From Coniferiporia sulphurascens (lineage: Eukaryota; Basidiomycota; Agaricomycetes; Hymenochaetales; Hymenochaetaceae), in the NCBI GenBank assembly GCA_002794785.1, contig NBBA01000018.1:806001-870000 (forward strand): a stretch of DNA of 64,000 nucleotides. Direction: 5' to 3'. The position numbers were made by a program, and so were the translations under genes. Numbering within the stretch: position 1 is the stretch's first letter; each line of letters starts with the position of its first letter. This document shows, in pieces, positions 24,501 through 33,425 of this stretch. The notes beneath the pieces were generated by a model. The model did not search any database. It was not told the origin of the DNA and saw nothing but the letters and a program-made list of their open reading frames with translations.

Positions 24501-26054
24501 CCTCCCGCTGTTACAATTTTCCTTTACTTTCCCTTACTGCGCTGACTCACTTCTTATTCATCATCATCAGTCAGCGCAACTCCCCCATTTCTCCACCTTA
24601 CTCATCCTCATTTGCCTTGCACCATAAGACGCCATGATGACGCCTTATTGCACCATCATGACGTGCTTTGCTTACTGATAGCCCTACTTGTATTACCAAG
24701 GCATTCCTTGGGTTTCCATGACCTTCCATAGTCTGGTAAACTACCCTACACAGGCCACTACAGTAGTAAACACATAGAGTAGCATATAAGCATGTAACTT
24801 CAGTAGTACAAGCCCTAAGCTTGTGCTCTTTGTTCATACAAGCCCATTATCTGCTACCACCAGTCTACTGTGCACCAGTGTGCCACAAGTCGCTTCGTCG
24901 TAACCCGACTAGCTCTAAGAAGCCTACTGCGTCCACATTGCCGATCAGGAAGCCCCATCGACGATCATCCCCGACTTACGACATCTAGGAAGCCCCGTTG
25001 CCGTACCATCAGTTCCGACGATCAGGAAGCCCCGACGTCGATCCCCGCGTAACCGTTGAGCTTAACACCCGCCTCCTCATCTACACTGACGGCTCCCGCA
25101 AGGGCATGTCCCCCTCCTCTTACTCCGGCGGTGCTGCCGGCGTCTGGTTCTATCGCGGGGAGAATGTTCTCACACACGAAACCTCTTTAGGTTCCTCAGT
25201 CCATGCCACGGACTGTGAACTCGCCGCAATCACCGACGCCGTCTGGCTGCTGGCTTACTCTTACGACCTCCCCCCTGCGGTTACACAGGTCGAGCTCTAC
25301 ACAGATTGCGAAGTAGCTCTTACTCTTCTCGCTGATCCTCATCCGGCCCCTGGCGTTAATGTCGCCCTCCTCATTCAAAAGTGCCTCAAAGCCGCCACCA
25401 AGTGGTTTCCCCATGTGTTTTTTCACCTCCACTGGGTCCCTGGGCACTCCGATGTCGAAGGCAATGAATTTGCCGACGTCCTCGCCACTGGTATTGCGGA
25501 CCACCCCCCCCCCGGGCGCTTCCCCATTCCCGCCTACCATCCGCTTCCTTCGGGAAGCCGCCTCCTCTACGGCACTCAACAAATGGAAAAACGATTGGGC
25601 CTCTGCCTGTCGTAAATTCAAAGGGTCCTCAGATGCCCACTCTATGGGCGCCACACTGACTCCCTCCACTAAGCCGTCTGCCCTGATGCAGAATCTCAAG
25701 CTGGGTCGCTGCACTAAATGTAAAGTTTTCCGGATGCTCCTCGGTCACGCCGGTTTTGGCGCATACTTTGGACGCATTCCGGGATGTGATCCTCTTTGCC
25801 CATTCTGCCACATTCCCGAGACACGAGCTCACCTCCTGCTCTCATGCCCCCACACCCTCACTGCTCGCCATGCAGCGTGGAAGACCCCCTTGCCCTCTCA
25901 AGAAGCCGAATGGTTTTCTAAAGACGGCCTCCCTCACCTAGCTTCTTTCCTAGACTCCCATCCCACCTTCACGGCGGAGCCCATCCTCGTCTTCGACCCA
26001 GGTGGCCCCACCATGGTACATGTCTCTGCTCTTGGATTTGCAATCGGCAACTAG
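21569..26054 (+). pseudogene. LINE copy 1 ORF2: endonuclease-reverse transcriptase-RNase H, broken
   Basis: Domains in order: endonuclease (MQHNVATSRVHVE, VILFQEPPWYP, WLVAGDFNLHSIHWDHG, then GSDHAVITW near 22300); reverse transcriptase (NAYRPITLEETMGKLLEKII, ALAVDVAGFFPSVQHP, MGVPQGSPISPILSALF and the active site AYVDDHLL near 23639); RNase H (RLLIYTDGS, ATDCELAAITDA, WVPGHSDVEGNEFAD); and a C-terminal zinc motif CPFC...ETRAHLLLSCPH. The frame is interrupted by TGA at 23840-23842, by a 559-base solo LTR at 24509-25067, and by an extra C in a 10-C run near 25504-25513. The frame downstream of the run is +1. The stop fits C-to-T change at a CpG: the aligned codon of copy 2 is CGC (Arg). Confidence 0.93.
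24509..25067. repeat. Solo LTR nested in LINE copy 1
   Basis: The 559-base insert starts TGTTA and ends TAACA, the inverted ends expected of an LTR. It is flanked by the 5-base duplication CCCGC at 24504-24508 and 25068-25072. Removing the insert plus one CCCGC restores the ORF2 reading RDSPSR|LLIYTDG in frame, matching copy 2, which has no insert. No gag or pol sequence lies inside, so the internal part was lost by LTR-LTR recombination. The right third repeats the word AGGAAGCCCC three times. Confidence 0.87.
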
Positions 26055-26165
26055 ACAGAGCACCACATCACTTCTTATGTCACTGGCACACATCCAGCCC
26101 CTCTCTCTGCTTTCAGCACCCCACTATTATTGCTCGCTCTACACCAATTACCATCTCACTCAATA

Positions 26166-26185
26166 CAGGGGCCTAAAGGCCCCTG
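26166..26185 (+). other. Conserved 3'-UTR hairpin of the LINE family (copy 1)
   Basis: CAGGGGCCTAAAGGCCCCTG is a near-perfect palindrome (9-base-pair stem, AA loop), about 50 bases before the poly(A). The same 20 bases occur in copy 2 at 38867-38886 in reverse orientation. It may be the 3'-end RNA structure recognised by the element's reverse transcriptase; that role is inferred. Confidence 0.6.
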
Positions 26186-26247
26186 GAGCATATTTTGTAC
26201 TAGATAGTCATGACGTGCTATAGAAATGCATTCAAAAAAAAAAAAAA

Positions 26248-26260
26248 GACCAAATTGGGT
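26248..26260. repeat. Right target-site duplication of LINE copy 1
   Basis: This repeats GACCAAATTGGGT from 20478-20490 immediately after the poly(A) tract, marking the insertion point exactly. Confidence 0.93.
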
Positions 26261-29200
26261 TCAGTAGGTTGGCTTTATAGCCGATTTGGGTGTCTAAATG
26301 TTCCCACATTCAGTATAAAGTCAATCCTTGCTTACAACCATCAGAGCAGAGTATTTCCACATGGCAAGAGCTGTCCAAAAAGCCATCCTTTTTTTGTTGT
26401 TGCTGCAAAGGTGGATATGTACATGGTTTATATAATAAACAAAGAGCTAAATTTGTGTCACACTTTTGGTTAACAAAGTGTCTGGGGTCATACCCTAATC
26501 CAGGCATTGAGAGTTTTCGTCGCCAGCAAACTTCTTGTGCCAGTACTTGGGAGCTGCAATTGCAGTGCCTTACAACTTATCTGCTTCGCTATAGCAACCC
26601 GTTCCCTTTCTTAAAATCCGAACTGGCTTCATAACGGGTGCATACTCTCAGGAGCATTTTACTACCTATTATCTCAGCACGTTGTCTCCCGGGCGAAATT
26701 TGCGATACCGGTTCCGGCGGACTCGAGCACACAAGCAAGTTGTTGACCTGCGTCATTCCTAGGATCATGCTATTCTTATTCCTGACTTGTCGTACGGAAG
26801 TGTTGGGTTGCCGTCAACAAAGTGCCATGATCACTGCGATCGATCAATATTCTCAAACAACACTGAACACTATCTCCTCGCTTGGCCTTACCAGACTGGT
26901 ATGGACTTGCAGCCATAGTAACAGATCCTAACTTGGGTTTTCTCCAGGCCTGCCTCGTTTCTGTTCCGAAGCAAATGTCAGGATCAAGGAGAGGTTTGCA
27001 CAACCTTAATGCCATCTGTTTTCCCATAGCAAGTCCGTGAAAGTCGCAAATACACACACTAACCGTCTACGCCACTGCGCGAACAGCGCTGAACGGTCTT
27101 CAAATTTCTTTCCTCCTGCTTCTTCGGCGCAGGAAGCGGCGATGACAGCTCGCGTGGATGCAAATCTCATCTTCCAATGATTTGTTCAGCTTCCACCGGT
27201 TGTCTCATCCTTGCGCTTGCGGCCGTCTTCTCACACTAAACTGCGCCCCAATCTCCCCGCCAGAAGGGTACAAGCTCTGCTCGATACACTTCAGTTCCTG
27301 AAAGAAGCACAAGTGCTTATATTTATCTAGGCCGGTATCATGATGTCGAGAAAAATTGTTCAAAATTGGCCCTCATTCGTTGCGGTCGATGTTAGGGAGG
27401 TTTTAGCGGACACGTCGGTGGGCGCTTAGCCACCCTTTTCATAAATGATCGTTTGACCCGCTCTCCTCGGTGCTCCGGGGGCCTTGCCGATGAATTGATG
27501 ATTTTACGTGCCATCCCCCCACCTTGGACGTATGGCTTAACCTACACCCAATTTCATGGGTGTATAGTTGGCTCGATCTATTTCTGCACTATACCCGGTT
27601 TCTTCCACTTGTGAGGAGGCAAGAATATTGGAACAGCTCATCCTCACTCAAAATAACAACGATTGTTTACACGCGGCCGACATCATTCACTCTGTCCGCG
27701 GATGATAGATAGAAGCTTCCCTCAAATACCATTTTTGTCGCAACGCCGCCGAGAAACACGTTATGATCTTTGTTTTTCCCATCTCTTCCGCGATGACGAC
27801 TTGAGATATATCTATTAAACCAACAAATGACGAAGACATGTGGGCCCTGAGGGACTAATGTTGGGGAAGCTTGAAGAGAGCGTTAAGAAAAAATTAGCCT
27901 TTTTCTTCGGTCCTTCTGCTAAGGCCTATCAGCCGTGATACGCGCTCCCTCCAGGTTTTCTTCAGACTTTCCAGAGGAAATGTGGCTTCCGGCGAGAAGC
28001 GTGGTCCGTGCAACCACTTTGGAAGCCCCGCTTAAAGCGCCGGGTTGCATACTGGCATTGAGTCCAGAACGTGGGTGATGTGTGTGCGGATGATACACAT
28101 TGTACCCGGTGCCCTATCCCATCATGCATGTCAGCGTCCGCAATCCAACCAACGTCTCTTCCGCGTTTGGTGACCGGCTGTCTCTGTATATCACTTGCAT
28201 CCAGTTTTGGACTACCCAGGGACATTTATGCGTCATCGCCCGTAAGCGTCTTTTTTTCCATCCGGGGTGCCATCTCCCATTTGCATTTCATAAGAACAGT
28301 GGCGGCCAGCAGGAGGAACAGGAGGAACGCTACGGGCTCCTCCATATGCTATCTTGTGCGCGCATTGCGATGGCCGTGATGGGTATGTTGCGGATCGGAA
28401 CATACCGCACGCCGCCCAACGATGTGAGTACCATGGTCTGCTAGAATTCAAATTTATCCAGGGGCACAGGGAGGAACATCGCGCGGATAACGAACACAGG
28501 TCCGAGCGTTGGAGTGATGTCCCTCCTCTTGCGCCCGTGCGGCCTGCGGCCGCTTACTCATACCTGTCTTCACCTGCGTGCCCAGCGGAGGACGAAACAC
28601 GATGCTATTCCCCGAAGCGGGCCAACTGAGAAAATCGCTTGGGGTCCTTCTGAGAGGGCGTTAATATTGTCCGGGGTGTCAGATGTCTCCCGTCATTCTC
28701 TCATACCTAGCCTCCCGCAATTCGCCCTAAATATTATATATATCCCATCCCGCCTCTTGCCTTTCAAGGCCTGGCCAAACTACGTCATCCGTCATTATGC
28801 GCCACGACGGAGGAGAGAGCGCTGGTGGCGATCATCCCGCTTACCTCGATTCGCCGATCCCCGAGTGACTGCTAGTCTTCTCGTCCTAACTTAACTTTTC
28901 CGGTACCTGGACAATCAGTCTGCAGCACTTCCTTATCTCGAACCATCTTTTCTTAACGACTCCGCAGCGCGCCCGCGCATGCTCGATGCTCATCGGGACC
29001 ACGACGTGTTTTCGAAGCTGGAGACACGATACTCGACGCTCGATGTCCATCGACCAACATTCGAAGTCTGATTCGAATGCCCGATGCCCGATGCCCGACA
29101 ACATCATCTCGAACTGCGTCGAGGCCGCCGGACTACAGGCTATCAGGTATCAGACGCAAATACCAACGCACGCGACCGATAACCACGTCATCGTCAACAA

Positions 29201-32200
29201 CGCGCTCCCAGGCTAGGGCTAATCCTATCTGCCGTTATGATCACTGCAGCGCCTTCATCACCCGTGCCGCCGCGTACTGCTGAAAGGCAGGGGCGCACTC
29301 GGGGAGGAACAAAACTCGAAAGCTAAAACGGAAATAAAACAGACAGACGGGTGAAAACGCAAACATATGCAGCCCTGCGTGGTGGCGCAGTTTAGTGCGC
29401 AGTGCTGCAGGGACGTGTCGATGGGTAGTAACGAGGACGGGATCAACGGGAACAAGCCCCGCGGCTTCCGTCCACCCGCCCGAGCCCGTCTCGGTGCCTT
29501 GCATCCCAGTGTCTTGAATCTCCCAAGAACAGGGAGGTCTCTTCGGGCGCGCGCGCTCAGCTTGTAACTCATAATTCACATTCAAGTTTTCGGCCCAAAG
29601 CAGTAAAGCGCTACAGCACAGATATAGACTGCGACAGTTCGGACTTTAGCGCGAGCCTAGAGCTGCGTGGGCGTCACGCTGCTGCACACTTCCCCTTTCC
29701 CTTTTCCCTTCGGCCATGTAGGACGTGTGTACCCCGCGAATGGTACTTGCAACTTACTTATCTCCAGAACTTATCTCCAGATGTGCACGAGCTGTCGTCA
29801 TGTTTGACTCGATGATTTGAGCTATGCGACCAGAAGATTTACTATACTCCTTTGGACCCGCCTAGTCCCCGTACTGCAGCCTGACCTGCAGCGCTCAGAC
29901 TTACTCGGGATATGTTCTACTATCACCGGTACTCTAATTAAATTTACTCTAGCTTACATACTGTATATCCTTCGGACGTTCGCGAGCCGCCGTCGTCATG
30001 TTTTGACTGGATAATTTGAGCTTAGAAAAGAAATATCTCGAGCACTGTAGCGCTCTGATTTAGCGAGCGTTGGACAGTACGCTGGGTCGCAACTGTGACG
30101 CCTTTCTCTTCGATCATGCAAAGCAGCATCGCACGGCACTCAGGCTGCCCGTGTAAACATTTCCTAACACGGCGTCCATGCACCTTCGTGACTTGATCAT
30201 TCTCAGAACGTATACGAGCCGTCGGCGGTCGCTATACACTAAGTCCTACTCGACTCCACAACCCTGCTTGGGGGGGGGGGGGTTATAAAAAAGCATCAAC
30301 ATCTCAAGTCTTTGAATCAGACCATAGATAGTAATGATGTGCAAAACACACACACACACACACACATGTATATATTTATATATTACAGTATTGCAAATCT
30401 CTGTTCCGGCCAGGTACTACTGACCACCCTACGTAAGTGGCTGAACCGCGATGTGGGCGGGGTAGGGGTGGGTTACAGCATGGTGTACTACAAATCCAAA
30501 TCTTACAGTATTTGAAAAAAGCAGGAGCAAATGCGGATACGCAAAGTGCAAAAATCCAATTCCAATTGGCACAATTGAAAAGAAACAACAAGGACGTGAG
30601 TCCAGGTCTAGGTCTGAGCCTGTCCCGGGGGGAGCGTAGTGCCGCTCCTGAATAAACAGACTCGGATGCCTGTCGGGAGTCCCACCTCTCTCTCTATCGA
30701 TCTGTCGATCTGACGTCCTGCGTGGTAGCGGAAAGGCTTGAAGGAGGCGCGTTTACCCCCATCCTCCAACATATTTGTTATTGTTTCCCGAGAGCCGTGA
30801 TTTTCGGTTCTGTTTTTATTTATTTTTGATGTATATATCGGGCGGGCGGTGGAGGGGGGATGATCATGATGCCGTCGATAGCTTTTACACGGTGATACGG
30901 GTACACCCTTATCACGGCGAGCCTATCACACATCAAGGCTCGGTCGGGGACTCGCGAGACCTAGCCGCCAGCCACACGCCTTCGCCTTCGGCTCGCTGCG
31001 CATTGGCGCGAGTGAGTCTCTCTCATTCGCAGGCAATCAACTGATGGGGATGCCGTTACGCGGACCCACGAGAGCAGGGTACGTAGGGCCGAGAATCGGG
31101 GTAGGGTAAGGTGGGCCCAGAGCAGGGGTAGAGCAGATCCAATAGGGCAGGGATATGCTTGGTCCCGCTTTCGTTCTTTCGTTCTTTCGAGCTCTTTCCC
31201 TTGATGACACAGCCGGAGTGGCGTTACGCGCAGTACAGTGACTTTTTCTCTCGAAAGCTCCGTAGTCGTCCCAGACCGTCCCACTGTTCCCCTCTCTCCC
31301 CCCCTTTTTCTTCTTCTTCTGTAGCTATAGTACAACGCAAACACAATAACGGCAGCGTAGAAAACGTGCTTGAACGTCCCAGCCGGACACCAGACGGCCA
31401 TCGTGATCGTATATTCGTGTAATTTTCCGAGGGTGACCCTCCTAGCAAGAGAAAGCGCTGAGAAGCTGCTTCTTGCGTATAAGACTGTAGATAGGGCATG
31501 ATAGGGCATGACAGAATTTAGATAGTCGGAGCGCCACCACCACCGGCATCAGAGGCGCGAACTTGAAAGTGTAGTTAAAGCCTCGGCTCCGCGTCCTGCG
31601 TCCCAGCGTTTAGCATCTTACGACCTGCTTTTGCGCACGGCATATCCCGCACTGAGCGGCACTTCGTCGCGCAAGACCGGGCGCGCTCTTCTTCTATGAC
31701 CGAGTACCATACTGCGACTGCAACACGGGGATAAGGGTGGGCTCAAGTTTCCGCTTCGGGTGCGCGCGTAGTAAGGCCCATCTTTGTCTCGTAGGAAACG
31801 ACGGGAGCAATTCTGGCGCGCGCGTTAATTAAGGCTCGACTAGCGGAAGAGGCCTGGGGATTTCCTCTCGAAGTCTCGGGCTTCGGGCAGACCGAAGCCT
31901 TTGAACGCCCAGGGTCAGCAGTGATCGACACGGGTAAGGTGGTGGCACTGGCACCAGAAGTGAATGCTTTTCGGCGACGGGATCGGAATCGGAATTAGAA
32001 TTCGAGATTCAAAATAGGATCGTCCTCGCGTAGTAGACGTAGTAGATGTACGGGGCGCTTCCCGCAGATCTGAAATCGTACTGTGTGTACATGTATGTGT
32101 TGCGCTCAACAAAGCGCCACTTAACGTATGTGGCTGCTGCGGCTGCTCTGGACTCTCTTCTCCTCGGGCCTCCGTGGCTTTGACCATTCCTCGCAAAACT

Positions 32201-33314
32201 TTCGTTGGTCGTAGGTCCCATATGTTAGTGGCGCTCCCCCATTACATGTGTGTTGGGCCACGGACGGAGACGAGGCGACTCCGAATTGACCTAGATCAAA
32301 AACCAGAGCCCGGATTTGGCACTGGGGATACTGCCAAGTGCAAATGCCGGTCCGCCGGCCAGGCTGAGCCCATATGTATATGCGCTCGACATCGTTCTCA
32401 GGGGCAACCGCCGGTATCGGTGTACGCGGAGGTGCATCATAGACGCAGGATGACTCAGCAGCGCCTCCGGCGAGTTGGTAATTAAACGGGTAGTACTATC
32501 ACTGGTATCCTTGACCCGGGCGTCGCAGAAGGAAGGCGGGTTTGAAACAGCTTGGTCTAGATTGCAAAAAGAAGAGCAGATAACGGCGTGTTGCGTGTTG
32601 CGGGTTGCGCGCTACGCGCTGCGAGATGCCCGGGGGACGAGCGAGGCACCATTCCGAGAGGAAAGGAGGTTATTGCGCTGTAGGGACACGCGTGCACGGG
32701 AAAAAACATGTCTTCTTTGTTTTATTTTTGAAATTTAGGAAGAAAGGAGATTGGGGGGGAACCGTTGTCGGGAAAGGCGAGGGGCGGAAACACGAAAGAT
32801 GACAGGGCGGGAAAGAAGAAAGGAGCTGGAGGACAGCGCGTGGGGTTGAGCTGATGTGTTGAAACGAGTGAGCGTGGGGAATGGGAAGATTGAGAAGAAT
32901 TGCGGTGACTATCTGAGGGACTAACAAAAGTTTTGGAGGCTGGAGGAAAGCGTAGTGCTCGCACGTCGAAGCTGTGCAGGTGGCTGGTCTGTCTCTACTG
33001 GAAAAGATGGCGAAATGAGCGGAGTGATGGATGGAACGAGGCCGAGATGAGACTGGAGACAGGAAACAGATAGAGTGAGAGATTTGTTGATGGGGGGTGA
33101 AACGGAGGGATACACAGCGTCGTGCTAGTGCGAGCAAGTCCGTCGGCCTACTTCCGCTCCGGGATGCGCTCAGGGTACGCGCTGTCCGGGGGGTCTCCGT
33201 TACCAGGTCACGTGAGGTGATGCGTTGCGCGCGTCACGCTTTCTGCAACCCAGCCCCGGTCCCTTTCGTTACTACTTGACGGCCGCAACTGCTTGCTTGC
33301 ACTGGTCTCCCCTC
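26261..33314. other. Long stretch without recognisable genes
   Basis: About 7 kb in which I found no domain, splice-linked exon series or complete mobile element. Short features seen: a poly(G) run near 30269-30282, an (AC)n microsatellite at 30346-30366, tandem CGATGCC units near 29078-29098 and several T- or C-rich patches. Most frames here are under 115 codons and unremarkable. The first 250 bases past the LINE are the old upstream flank of the zinc-finger gene, with a minus-strand CTATAAAGCC near 26270-26280. Unrecognised or fast-evolving genes cannot be excluded. Confidence 0.45.
30346..30366. repeat. (AC)n microsatellite
   Basis: About ten AC units followed by a TATATATT stretch. There is no gene next to it. 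Confidence 0.9.
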
Positions 33315-33322
33315 TATATAAG
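33315..33322 (+). promoter_or_regulatory. TATA box of the PAL gene
   Basis: TATATAAG lies about 104 bases before the PAL ATG at 33426. It is followed by a C/T-rich leader (TCCTCCTCCTCC-like), a common arrangement in strongly expressed fungal genes. Confidence 0.6.
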
Positions 33323-33425
33323 ACCAGGCCGTCTCGCAATGTTTCTAATCATCAGCTCTCCTCCTCCTCCATTCCCGCATCCCCATCTACATCTGCTCTC
33401 TTCCTAGCATATCTCTTCTGCAGAC

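Larger units (their letters stand above)
20491..26247 (+). mobile_element. Non-LTR retrotransposon (LINE, Tad-like), copy 1, near full length but decayed
   Basis: The 5.76-kb element is bounded by a 13-base target-site duplication and ends in a poly(A) tract (26234-26247). It has about 0.9 kb of 5' leader without a long frame, the end of a gag-like ORF1 with a zinc knuckle, and a long ORF2. ORF2 contains apurinic-type endonuclease, reverse transcriptase, RNase H and a C-terminal zinc motif. This order, with RNase H and an ORF1 knuckle, is that of fungal Tad/I-group LINEs. ORF2 is broken three times: a stop, a nested solo LTR and a one-base gain. A related copy lies in the opposite orientation at 38805-42499. 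Confidence 0.95.

Noticed and set aside
28071..28451. Overlapping plus- and minus-strand frames near 28.1-28.4 kb
   Set aside because: The minus strand has a short hydrophobic stretch, but no start, splice-linked neighbours or recognised family. The evidence is not enough to call a gene.
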